In this document: positions 14,884 to 21,553 of the stretch, one piece after another
Layout of the letters: every line of letters starts with the position of its first letter
Numbering within the stretch: the stretch's first letter is position 1
IMG/VR virus record: IMGVR_UViG_3300020183_000128
Location: 1-48,732 of that record
Source of the DNA: a virus
Length of the DNA: 48,732 bases
Strand: one strand, 5' to 3'
Made by a program: the position numbers and the translations under genes
Notes under the pieces: generated by a model
What the model saw: only the letters and a program-made list of their open reading frames with translations
What the model was told of the DNA's origin: nothing
Database searches by the model: none

Positions 14884-15045
14884 CTCGAGCGGGAGTTTGC
14901 GCACGTCCAGCAATAGTTCATGCGGCTCCAATACAAGCCACGTTCCTGCGATCTTGATGGCCTGATACTTTCCCGCAGCCATCTGCATCCGAACCCATCT
15001 GGGACTTTTCTTTTCCTTCTTCGCAATCTCATCCACTGTTTTCAT
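14812..15045 (-). CDS. Small HTH DNA-binding protein
   Basis: 77 residues. Residues 3-40 (TVDEIAKKEKKSPRWVRMQMAAGKYQAIKIAGTWLV) form an excisionase-like HTH with the R-W-V recognition segment and the G-x-x-A-x-K-I-x-G-T-W-L-V wing. GAGGAGG lies upstream of the ATG. It is the last gene of a three-gene minus-strand operon headed by the adenine methyltransferase. A regulatory role is inferred. Confidence 0.65.
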   Translation of the reverse strand: MKTVDEIAKKEKKSPRWVRMQMAAGKYQAIKIAGTWLVLEPHELLLDVRKLPLELREALVRHAKMEADKLMEIGVAV

Positions 15046-15725
15046 TTCTTTTTCTCCTCCTCAACGGAACGCAAATAAACCTGCAAGTTCTCCATGCGCT
15101 CTTTCTTTTGGTTGTATTTGTTCTGCTTCTTAATCTTGTCCATCTCAAACTCGCGCTGTTCCTCCGCCGCCTCTGCCGCAGTCTTCGTGCCGTTCATACG
15201 CCCGCGCTTGAGTTTCTCTGTTCTGTTCTTGAACGCCTGCGTTTTGTTGTCGTGTAGTTCACGGATGACAATGTTGTTCTTCCAAATCATGTTAAAGAAC
15301 CGATTACGCGCGAGGTTGTAAAGATTCTTGATGTAGTTATGCCGGAATGTCTCAACCATGTGTCTCACGGGAAATACCCCGTCCTCAGTCATGTAGTCGC
15401 AGTACACGCGGTTCACAATTCCGCGCACAAGTTCAAACTCCAAGTATTTCCCAAGCGGCCTTGCATGACCTGCTGTTACTTTAAGTCCAATCCTGCGTGA
15501 CAATATCTGCGCGTACTCCTCCCACTGCTCCTGATCGGAGTATGCACACGGCACAATCTTGGTTCTCTGCGCGCCGGTTGTGTATTTGTTGTGGATCTTT
15601 GCGGGTGCAAATTCCCTGCGCTCGGTTGCTTTGCGGATTGCGCGCCGGATCTTATTCCCGCGCCCGTCGAACTCCTCGATGATAACGAAATCATCTTCGT
15701 TGATATTTGTAATCTCTCTCGTCAC
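15042..15725 (-). CDS. Hypothetical protein with charged coiled-coil tail
   Basis: 227 residues from a GTG at 15725, chosen because GGAGGTG lies five bases upstream and the start overlaps the methyltransferase stop by four bases. The N-terminal half has no known domain; the last 60 residues are a highly charged helix (AEEQREFEMDKIKKQNKYNQKKERMENL), and the middle is rich in Arg, Asn and Phe (ETFRHNYIKNLYNLARNRFFNMIWKN). Nucleic-acid binding is plausible given its charge and its place between a methyltransferase and an HTH protein. Confidence 0.6.
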   Translation of the reverse strand: MTREITNINEDDFVIIEEFDGRGNKIRRAIRKATERREFAPAKIHNKYTTGAQRTKIVPCAYSDQEQWEEYAQILSRRIGLKVTAGHARPLGKYLEFELVRGIVNRVYCDYMTEDGVFPVRHMVETFRHNYIKNLYNLARNRFFNMIWKNNIVIRELHDNKTQAFKNRTEKLKRGRMNGTKTAAEAAEEQREFEMDKIKKQNKYNQKKERMENLQVYLRSVEEEKKK

Positions 15726-16210
15726 CAGACACCTCCGTGTGTTTTGACAAAAAATCCAAGGTGAGTGGTTCCCGTCGCGGCCCACCGCACGTTGTAAAAA
15801 ATGATTGCACTTCCGAACGGCACCCCGCCGCCCTTCTCGTCCGGCCTGACGTACTCGGTTCGACCCTTCAAAAACAGGATTCCGTCACAATGGCGGAAGA
15901 TAGCCTCCTGCCACGTTTTTGTTTCCAAGTTGGTTGCTTTGTATATGGCGACCACCTGAACGCCTCTGGCGGCCTCCTTTGCGGCCTTTTTGAACCAAGC
16001 CTCGGCTTGCGAGAACGGCGGGTTCATCCAGCACAGCTTCCCAAGCGGCCACTCCCTGCTCAACGCATCGTCGTTCACGGTCCAATACTCCGTAAACTTT
16101 GCGTTTTCTTCCGACGCACACACGTCGAAAGCGTCCTTAATGTTTAATTTTTCCAATAATTCTGGCGGTGTTCCCCATTCGTCGCATCTGCCGCCCTTGT
16201 AAATATCCAT
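15722..16210 (-). CDS. Phage DNA N6-adenine methyltransferase (Dam-type)
   Basis: 162 residues from the ATG at 16210 (GAGGG upstream). It starts with the DEWGTPPELLEKL motif of the phage Dam family (PF05869), carries the catalytic NPPF at 63-66 in LCWMNPPFSQ, and ends with a conserved beta strand set (PFGSAIIFYNV). Enzymes of this family methylate adenine, several at GATC, and protect phage DNA from restriction or time gene expression. The specificity here is not proven. The GATC-rich island at 18.3-21.3 kb makes GATC an attractive guess. First gene of a three-gene operon; the shared motif 16225-16240 lies just upstream. Confidence 0.88.
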   Translation of the reverse strand: MDIYKGGRCDEWGTPPELLEKLNIKDAFDVCASEENAKFTEYWTVNDDALSREWPLGKLCWMNPPFSQAEAWFKKAAKEAARGVQVVAIYKATNLETKTWQEAIFRHCDGILFLKGRTEYVRPDEKGGGVPFGSAIIFYNVRWAATGTTHLGFFVKTHGGVW

Positions 16211-16224
16211 GTTATCCCTCACTT

Positions 16225-16240
16225 TACTTCCTATATCGGA
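16225..16240. promoter_or_regulatory. Shared intergenic motif, copy 2
   Basis: TACTTCCTATATCGGA, one mismatch to 11815-11830. It lies between the adenine methyltransferase (minus) and the gene at 16260 (plus). On the minus strand TTGAAG lies 17 bases before GATATA, a weak promoter-like pair. Recurrence of the motif suggests a common regulator or phage promoter. Confidence 0.45.
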
Positions 16241-16259
16241 TGTTTTGGGGAAAACTTCA

Positions 16260-16484
16260 ATGATCACCTGCCTCGGCTATTACGGCACCCGCGACGGTCG
16301 GATTGTTAGGATCACTAAGATTTATCAGTCACAGCCCATCGCGGAAGGATATATCCGTGAAGGCGATAAAGATGTCCTCGCTGTCTGGAAGACCAAAGAT
16401 GGGCGAGTTTGGGAATGGAAATCAAGCCCGCGCGATATTATCGAGTACCTGTATGCCGATACCTCGAACGATTACAATTACTGA
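16260..16484 (+). CDS. Small hypothetical protein
   Basis: 74 residues from the ATG at 16260 (GGGGA eight bases upstream). Beta-rich sequence with many aromatic and charged residues (VLAVWKTKDGRVWEWKSS). It stands alone on the plus strand between two minus-strand operons and ends seven bases inside the convergent gene. No family is recognised. Confidence 0.6.
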   Translation: MITCLGYYGTRDGRIVRITKIYQSQPIAEGYIREGDKDVLAVWKTKDGRVWEWKSSPRDIIEYLYADTSNDYNY

Positions 16485-16780
16485 CCTTCATGCCTTCGTG
16501 TCTCAGGATTGTAGCGTCCGTACATCCCGTCATCTGCAAAGCGTTTGTCGGCCTTAAAAAGACCGCTCAGGCCGATTGCGTCAAGCGCGTGGACAGCGTT
16601 GTTGAACATCCCCACCGCGTAGGTGCTCCGTCCATCCGCGTACCGCTGCGCCATCCATAACGTATCCTCGATGATACGCTTGAGGACTTCTGTCTCGTTA
16701 GCGTGTCCTTCGGCATCTCTTACGCCCGCAATCTCCTCAAGCGCGTGCAGGAATGACGGCGGGTAGGTTTTCTTGCTCAT
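16478..16780 (-). CDS. Conserved phage-type hypothetical protein with RYADGRSTYA motif
   Basis: 100 residues; GAGGAG five bases before the ATG. The core (WMAQRYADGRSTYAVGMFNNAVHALDAIG) resembles, from memory, short phage proteins with a W-x-x-x-R-x-x-D-G-R-x-T-Y-A pattern; their function is not known to me. The pattern of conserved Arg, Asp and Tyr suggests ligand binding. Last gene of a minus-strand operon. Confidence 0.65.
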   Translation of the reverse strand: MSKKTYPPSFLHALEEIAGVRDAEGHANETEVLKRIIEDTLWMAQRYADGRSTYAVGMFNNAVHALDAIGLSGLFKADKRFADDGMYGRYNPETRRHEGQ

Positions 16781-16815
16781 TGTGGCTCCTCAGTTATCAG
16801 GAGATTCCGGATGGT

Positions 16816-17115
16816 TCAATCCTGCGGTAAGTCTGGCATCGGTTCCCACTTCATATCGTTTTCGTTCCAAACGTATGCTTTTCTTTCATTCGATATGGCA
16901 ATCAATTTGTCATCGGTCTGCATGATTTCAGCGATTCTTTTCCTTGGCCTCAGTCCACCTGTTGCCATCGCAATGTTAAAGCCTAAGAAAAAGAAATGCT
17001 GAACAGCCAAGCGAAATGAATATTCAGTTTGTCTATCCGGAGGCATCGGCCATTTTGCTAATTCTTTTTCAAATAAATCGTGCAGTTCTTTCGGTGCGTC
17101 TTCAATTTGTTTCAT
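16816..17115 (-). CDS. Hypothetical protein
   Basis: 99 residues with a central hydrophobic stretch (LAVQHFFFLGFNIAMATGG) that could be a membrane helix or a buried helix. GGAAG purines precede the ATG, and the start overlaps the previous stop (ATGA). No family is recognised. Confidence 0.6.
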   Translation of the reverse strand: MKQIEDAPKELHDLFEKELAKWPMPPDRQTEYSFRLAVQHFFFLGFNIAMATGGLRPRKRIAEIMQTDDKLIAISNERKAYVWNENDMKWEPMPDLPQD

Positions 17116-17288
17116 TCTTCCACTTCCATTTCGTCAACCGAATACCAGTGACTTTTGCTGTCAGCTCCATCTTTGACATCCATTTCGTACTGCATCTCGT
17201 ACAATCGCTTCTCAGCGAGGTCACGATTCAGGAAGACTTTTGGGTAACCAATATGCTCGTTATCAAAACAGATTATGTAAATCTTCAT
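17112..17288 (-). CDS. Small acidic protein, 58 residues
   Basis: A full short frame from the ATG at 17288 to the TGA at 17112, overlapping its neighbours by four bases on both sides, which strongly suggests a real coupled gene. The product (MKIYIICFDNEHIGYPKVF at the N terminus, DEMEVEE at the C terminus) is small, with one beta-alpha unit. No family is recognised. Confidence 0.65.
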   Translation of the reverse strand: MKIYIICFDNEHIGYPKVFLNRDLAEKRLYEMQYEMDVKDGADSKSHWYSVDEMEVEE

Positions 17289-17485
17289 TTCACTCTCACC
17301 ACATTTCCGTTCTTTGAACTCGTGCGTTGTGCCTCAATCACACCTTGCTGGACAAGCCGGTTGATATGCCAATTGATCGTGTTCTTGCCGATTGGCTTTG
17401 TGAGGTGTTCCCGTATCTGCGTTGCCGTCACCTGCGCGCCATCAAACTTCCGCAGTGCTGCGAGTATCTCGTCCCTTGTTTTCAC
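17285..17485 (-). CDS. Small winged-helix protein
   Basis: 66 residues from a GTG at 17485 that overlaps the preceding stop. The sequence is a complete mini winged helix: ILAALRKFDG, TATQIREHL, a recognition helix NTINWHINRLVQQGVIE and a wing ending NVVRVK, resembling MarR/LexA-type DNA-binding domains. It is probably a transcription regulator, possibly of its own operon. Confidence 0.7.
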   Translation of the reverse strand: MKTRDEILAALRKFDGAQVTATQIREHLTKPIGKNTINWHINRLVQQGVIEAQRTSSKNGNVVRVK

Positions 17486-17661
17486 GGCCCCACATCCACC
17501 TTAATGCGTATCTCCTCCTCATCCGCCATCTTCTCTATCAGGTCGCGTATCACCGCTGCCAATGCCACGTTCACGCTATTGAACTCAGCTTGGTACACCG
17601 TCACGACACCCTCTTCTTCACGGACAATAAAGCCGTTACTAGCCTTCTCTATGCTCAACAT
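17482..17661 (-). CDS. Small protein with NGFIVREEE motif, 59 residues
   Basis: A complete short frame from the ATG at 17661, with GGGGGA five bases upstream, to a TGA at 17482 overlapping the next GTG start by four bases. MLSIEKASNGFIVREEEG then a helix (VALAAVIRDLIEKMADEEE). It resembles the N terminus of the protein at 12447-12707. Function unknown. Confidence 0.65.
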   Translation of the reverse strand: MLSIEKASNGFIVREEEGVVTVYQAEFNSVNVALAAVIRDLIEKMADEEEIRIKVDVGP

Positions 17662-17687
17662 AATTTCCCCCTATCCATGTGGCGTTT

Positions 17688-17867
17688 TCAGCCCCCGCCC
17701 CCTAAGAGAACCACTTCTTCCCGGAGCCGCTGGTTCTCCCGCCGTTCCGTTTCCAAGCGCTCCACCACCTTCTGCATTTGCAGTTCCAGCGTCCGGACCC
17801 GCTCGTCCGTCTTGCGCATCTGCAAACGTAGCGCGTTCATCAGCGTGATTATTTTGTCCAGCTCCAT
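17688..17867 (-). CDS. Small coiled-coil protein
   Basis: 59 residues from the ATG at 17867 (GGGAG seven bases upstream). Almost the whole chain is a heptad-repeat helix (MNALRLQMRKTDERVRTLELQMQKV...), ending in a Gly tail. It overlaps the 3' end of a possible single-helix membrane peptide (17849-17941). This pair of a membrane peptide followed by a coiled coil could be an accessory spanin-like or scaffold unit, but that is a guess. Confidence 0.55.
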   Translation of the reverse strand: MELDKIITLMNALRLQMRKTDERVRTLELQMQKVVERLETERRENQRLREEVVLLGGGG

Positions 17868-17941
17868 ACCAGCACTCCCAATGCGCATCCCAAACCACAA
17901 ACAATTCCGATCACCAATAATAAATTTATCCACTCAGCCAT
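17849..17941 (-). CDS. Possible 30-residue membrane peptide
   Basis: ATG at 17941, stop at 17849. The peptide is one hydrophobic helix (INLLLVIGIVCGLGCALGVLV) with WSWTK at the end. The ribosome binding site is weak (AGGA about twelve bases away). Its overlap with the coiled-coil gene and its typical single-helix composition support it modestly. Confidence 0.35.
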   Translation of the reverse strand: MAEWINLLLVIGIVCGLGCALGVLVWSWTK

Positions 17942-17999
17942 ATCCAAAATTTTCCTGTACCCATGTGCGTTTTTGCACCCCGGCACCCCCCTTTTTGCA

Positions 18000-18179
18000 T
18001 CAGAGACCGTGACCGTGGAGATTTTCCTTACATTTCAATGGGTTGATAAAACCGTTACTTTTCAATAGCTTAACAAAACCGTTACTTTTCAATAGGTTAG
18101 CTAAGCCGCTGATATCAAACCGCTTTGCTAAGTTATTGATTTTAGGCCGCTTTGTTAAGCCGTTGATTTTATTCGACAC
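18000..18179 (-). CDS. Possible repeat peptide read through the 27-bp repeats
   Basis: A frame of 59 codons from a GTG at 18179 to a TGA at 18000 runs through the tandem repeats, giving five or six nine-residue units of the type K-I-N-G-L-x-K-x-x. AGGA lies about eleven bases upstream, further than ideal. A second open frame on the plus strand gives L-x-K-P-L-L-F-N-R units but lacks an ATG or GTG start. Because 27 is divisible by three, any open frame would look periodic, so coding is unproven. Confidence 0.25.
   Translation of the reverse strand: MSNKINGLTKRPKINNLAKRFDISGLANLLKSNGFVKLLKSNGFINPLKCKENLHGHGL
18016..18177. repeat. 27-bp tandem repeats
   Basis: Bases 17942-18394 hold no confident gene. 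Five exact-length 27-base units run from 18043, 18070, 18097, 18124 and 18151, with a degenerate sixth before them (18016-18042). The first two are nearly identical (AAACCGTTACTTTTCAATAG shared); the others drift but keep TAAGCCGTTGATTTT. The units are contiguous, so this is not a CRISPR array. They lie at the left border of the GATC-rich island and could be protein-binding iterons, a partition or promoter array, or coding repeats. Confidence 0.8.
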
Positions 18180-18394
18180 CGTTCAAACATCCTGATTTTC
18201 AAGTGATTTTTACGCTTTTCCAGCGTTCCGCCGGTCGATTTTGGGGTGTTTCGCCGATGCCCGATCCTGCAACACCTTGATCCCGTTCCGGATCGTCTTA
18301 AAGCATCAAAAACCACTAAAGTAAACTCAATTTTATGCCGATAAAGGATCGATCCGCCGGTGGTCGGTGGATCAAAATAGATTGGAGACGAGAG

Positions 18395-18547
18395 ATGTTA
18401 GAATTTTATGTGTTTACCGCTTTTATGATCGCGATCCCTATGATCCCTATCGTTAATTACTTTGTCGATAGTTATTTTGACAAAAAAATTGCAGATCAAA
18501 TGCATTTTACTCGCTTAGCAAAACAGGCAAAAAAATCATCAAAATAA
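18395..18547 (+). CDS. Small membrane protein at the start of the amidoligase island
   Basis: 50 residues from the ATG at 18395, with GGAG seven bases upstream; an ATG at 18335 in frame lacks such a site. One membrane helix (EFYVFTAFMIAIPMIPIVNYFV) followed by a basic tail ending KKSSK. It is the first gene of the island, 16 bases before the amidoligase, so it may anchor or partner it. No family is recognised. Confidence 0.55.
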   Translation: MLEFYVFTAFMIAIPMIPIVNYFVDSYFDKKIADQMHFTRLAKQAKKSSK

Positions 18548-18563
18548 ATCAGGAGATCGTATC

Positions 18564-19772
18564 ATGACAATACAACTAGCAAAGCAAAGTACATTACAAC
18601 AATTCCGCGATCTGATCCGTGTTGGTTTTGAGCTTGAGACGCAAAGCATCTCAGGCAAAAATTGGCGCGCTCTAAATAGTGTTAGCGTTCCCGTGACCAG
18701 AACACGGACACGGGAGAAAACAGATATTGCGGAATACAGATCCAGCATGGATCTGCACCAAGAGAACGCGATAAGGGCCAATGCTTCTGAGATCACAAAA
18801 AAAATCGGACTAAAACTTAGAAAATTGTACCGCGAAAATTCCGATGTTCGGGATCTTAAAATCTCTGTTTTTTCATCCTATTACGAACGGCATAGCCTAA
18901 AAACTTTCTCCGAATGTGTAAACAATTATTCACGATCCCGCCCGTTCGATTTTTACGATAACACTCCCGATCGCGTGTTGCTGGAATTGATCGCTCAGAC
19001 AAGAGCCAATCCCGCTCTCTGTGCAAAGATCAAAGCAATTTATGCATATCTGAGACGGCTCCAATTAGATCGCGTTGTCTCCCAATTGCCGGTCATCCAA
19101 TCGGAGACAGTCACCGAGGAATATACGGAAAATCAATCAATTCCGTTCGATCAATACATGACCGATCATCTCCACATTCCCGCCGATCTACTGAGAGATC
19201 TGAATTGGAAGCCTGACGGATCGGTGGATGGACCAGAGATCACAACGATGGGTCCTCAGACACTAAATCAGGCATCCGCTCATGCTCTTGCTCTGTTCAC
19301 GGCTCTGTCATCAGCTCAATTTACCGTGGACACTGGATGCTCGTTCCACATTCATGCTTCAATTATTGACTCAAAACCAAAGCACTCAAAACTATTTCAG
19401 GCATTTCTCATGAGAGAGATCCTGAACGATCCGCGCGTTCCCGCGTCAGTCCGTACACGCTGGAAAACCGATAGCCTCAATCGTTATTTTAATTTTGAAC
19501 TCGACGATCAGAAATATCGTTTTGTCGCGTATCGCGGGAACACATGGGAATTCCGGTGTTTCGGCAACATCGATAATTCAGCCGATGCTATCCTGTGTCT
19601 CAACATTGTGACCGAGGCATATCACAAAGCAATAACTAGACCCGTTCTCGAATTGTCGCTCCCAATCGGAACGTCATTTCAGCGGATCGCTTTGCACGCG
19701 GCTCGGAACGGAATGACCTACACTGAATCGTACAATGCTCTGGTCACAGCCGATCAATCCGAGGCAGCATAA
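18564..19772 (+). CDS. Amidoligase (glutamine-synthetase fold, COOH-NH2 ligase)
   Basis: 402 residues; AGGAG eight bases before the ATG. The signatures of Amidoligase_2-type enzymes are present: VGFELET near residue 20, a central GPEITT followed by a helix, then GCSFHIHASI near residue 260 as the metal and ATP-binding His motif, and EFRCFG near residue 330. Enzymes of this group join an amino group to a carboxylate with ATP. Phage members were predicted by comparative genomics (Iyer, Aravind and colleagues) to modify peptides, proteins or small molecules. The gene directly downstream encodes a glutamine amidotransferase, which could supply ammonia. Substrate unknown. The coding sequence is crowded with GATC. 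Confidence 0.82.
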   Translation: MTIQLAKQSTLQQFRDLIRVGFELETQSISGKNWRALNSVSVPVTRTRTREKTDIAEYRSSMDLHQENAIRANASEITKKIGLKLRKLYRENSDVRDLKISVFSSYYERHSLKTFSECVNNYSRSRPFDFYDNTPDRVLLELIAQTRANPALCAKIKAIYAYLRRLQLDRVVSQLPVIQSETVTEEYTENQSIPFDQYMTDHLHIPADLLRDLNWKPDGSVDGPEITTMGPQTLNQASAHALALFTALSSAQFTVDTGCSFHIHASIIDSKPKHSKLFQAFLMREILNDPRVPASVRTRWKTDSLNRYFNFELDDQKYRFVAYRGNTWEFRCFGNIDNSADAILCLNIVTEAYHKAITRPVLELSLPIGTSFQRIALHAARNGMTYTESYNALVTADQSEAA

Positions 19773-19799
19773 TTCAACACCCAGTTAGGAGATCTCAGC

Positions 19800-20675
19800 A
19801 TGTGTACAATTATCTCAACCGACACCGTGACCGATGCTCTGATCGAGCGCCTTGCCGCCGATCATGCATCCAATCCTCACGGAATAGCTATTGTCACAGT
19901 CGATCAATCATATAATTATCAAATTCTCAAAACCCATGATCTAAGTTCCGCAATTCTCATTCTCCGTTCCGGAGAATTCCGGCGTGTCTTTATCCACACC
20001 CGCAACGCGACAACATGGGCGCGCGGAGTTACTGCAACTCATGCTTTTATTCAAGGTGATTATATTGTTATGCATAATGGGATATTGTCATCCGCCGGTG
20101 CAAAATTGCATCCGGTCGACTCCATGATGCTCTGCGATCTGCTCAAAACAACGTCTCCCGACAAGATCCAGTCCGTTCTCTCAGCCCTCGGAGAGACTTT
20201 CGCAAATGTGTTTATTATCGACACAAAATCAGATCGGTTTTACATGATCCGCCAATCGTCAGGATCGTTGCACACTGACGGTTCAGGCAATTATTCCACC
20301 CATGCCTTCGGGCAGATCTCCGCTTCCGTTCCCGAAAATTCCGCAGAGACACATCGTCTCCGGCCTATTCCCGTCCCCGTTCCCGCTCCAGATCTCTCGG
20401 AAATCTATCACTCAAACTATTCCCGTACATTTTCTCCCGATGACTCGCCTCTCTCGGAGACAGAGAAAATTATGCTCAAGAACGATATTAGGATGATCTC
20501 CGATGCTGATTTTGTGGATCTTGTTTACGACTACGGCTTCCAAAAAAGATCTGTCCGTTCCCAAGAATTCCACGATCTGTGCAATTCAAAACAACGGAAA
20601 AAGCTCCGCGTTATCCAGCGTGACAATGATCGTTACGAGAGACGTTCGTCAATCAAAAACTGGGGTGCATTATGA
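19800..20675 (+). CDS. Class II glutamine amidotransferase
   Basis: 291 residues beginning MC, so Cys2 becomes the N-terminal nucleophile after Met removal, as in Ntn-hydrolase glutaminases. Further motifs match: HTRNATTWARG (glutamine binding, HTRxAT), THAF, MHNG (oxyanion hole), and VDSMMLCDLL corresponding to the conserved Asp region. The catalytic domain ends near residue 185; a Pro-rich linker and a charged C-terminal helical domain follow and are not recognised. It should release ammonia from glutamine for the neighbouring amidoligase. AGGAG precedes the ATG by eight bases, in a leader very like that of the amidoligase. Confidence 0.85.
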   Translation: MCTIISTDTVTDALIERLAADHASNPHGIAIVTVDQSYNYQILKTHDLSSAILILRSGEFRRVFIHTRNATTWARGVTATHAFIQGDYIVMHNGILSSAGAKLHPVDSMMLCDLLKTTSPDKIQSVLSALGETFANVFIIDTKSDRFYMIRQSSGSLHTDGSGNYSTHAFGQISASVPENSAETHRLRPIPVPVPAPDLSEIYHSNYSRTFSPDDSPLSETEKIMLKNDIRMISDADFVDLVYDYGFQKRSVRSQEFHDLCNSKQRKKLRVIQRDNDRYERRSSIKNWGAL

Positions 20676-20920
20676 AAATCAAAAACATCAGATCAACGTC
20701 TGACGTTATTGGGTGCAAAGCCGATGAAATAATGGACACAACGACGATCGATAAGTGCGTGACAATGCCTCAATACACGATCTTACACGCTCTCGTCACG
20801 GAATTGGTCAAAATCAATTGTCCGCGCGTTCAGATCAAGAGAATTATCAACACGATCGTGTATGCAATTATTGACGCTGAGGCTAAGGCTGAGTCAGACA
20901 GAAAGGCGGGTGAAGAATGA
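20672..20920 (+). CDS. Small hypothetical protein of the amidoligase island
   Basis: 82 residues, helical, with three Cys and an acidic C-terminal tail. Its ATG overlaps the amidotransferase stop by four bases, so it is translationally coupled and probably belongs to the same system. Candidates are an adaptor or regulatory subunit. No family is recognised. Confidence 0.6.
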   Translation: MKIKNIRSTSDVIGCKADEIMDTTTIDKCVTMPQYTILHALVTELVKINCPRVQIKRIINTIVYAIIDAEAKAESDRKAGEE

Positions 20921-21270
20921 CAACACAATACACAATAGACTGCACAGGCGATGCCTGTGTTGGTGATGAAGTTGAATTTGAGCGCGCAATTTTCTCAGGT
21001 TCGTTCCGGAAACCAAAATTTGTTGGGACCGAGACGATCCGAGGAAAGATCATCTTTGACTCTTACGGAGCGCAAAAACAACAACACACTTTCACGCTGT
21101 TGCTGGAGAACGGCGAAAAAACATTGATCAAGGGAAGAAACCTGTACCGGAATGGGTGCAGACGAAAACCTTGGGATGACGAAGGCAAGAGATCACTCGT
21201 TCTTGCCGAAAAACATGAGCGCGGGAATTGCGCTCGAAACGCAAGAGAAAACAGGAGAACATTTCTATGA
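20917..21270 (+). CDS. Mobile-element-type small beta protein with GRNLYRNG motif
   Basis: 117 residues. The pattern VGDEVEFERAIFSGSFRKPKF..G, then D-S-Y-G-A-x-x-Q-Q-H-T-F-T, then K-G-R-N-L-Y-R-N-G and EKHERG...AR is one I recall from small proteins of plasmids and integrative elements; their function is not known to me. The first half reads as a beta barrel and the last third as a basic helix. It is coupled by four-base overlaps to both neighbours and so sits in the same operon as the amidoligase. Confidence 0.65.
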   Translation: MTTQYTIDCTGDACVGDEVEFERAIFSGSFRKPKFVGTETIRGKIIFDSYGAQKQQHTFTLLLENGEKTLIKGRNLYRNGCRRKPWDDEGKRSLVLAEKHERGNCARNARENRRTFL

Positions 21271-21491
21271 CAGCCCTATTTTCCACCCATGACACATTCA
21301 AAGATCTACGCGGGACACTGTATTGGTCCGATGCACCCCGTCCGCGCGTCATCTGGCGCGTGTATGATGACCTACGCTCCGCTCTGCTATCCATGACACC
21401 CATTGCCGAGTACAAGCGAGTGTCTGTTATTGCGAGATACCATGACCCTAAACATCCGCGTCTCCGCTTTGTCCTGGTCCTAAAAAGATAG
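21267..21491 (+). CDS. Small basic hypothetical protein, end of the island
   Basis: 74 residues from the ATG at 21267 (AGGAG nine bases upstream), overlapping the previous stop by four bases. Basic, beta-rich C terminus (YKRVSVIARYHDPKHPRLRFVLVLKR). No family is recognised. It is the last gene before the strong terminator at 21522. Confidence 0.6.
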   Translation: MTALFSTHDTFKDLRGTLYWSDAPRPRVIWRVYDDLRSALLSMTPIAEYKRVSVIARYHDPKHPRLRFVLVLKR

Positions 21492-21521
21492 CTTAGTCTC
21501 CGGTCTCGTCTCCGGATGTTT

Positions 21522-21553
21522 GCCTGCTCCGTTGCTCGGAGCGGGCTTTTTTG
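21522..21553 (+). terminator. Strong rho-independent terminator closing the island
   Basis: A ten-base-pair stem (GCCTGCTCCG with CGGAGCGGGC, one G-T pair), five-base loop, and six T. It separates the island from the virion gene block. Confidence 0.9.

Noticed and set aside
18016-18177. CRISPR array
   Set aside because: The 27-base units are contiguous, with no unique spacers between them, and no cas gene is present; the Cas4-like nuclease belongs to a recombination operon.
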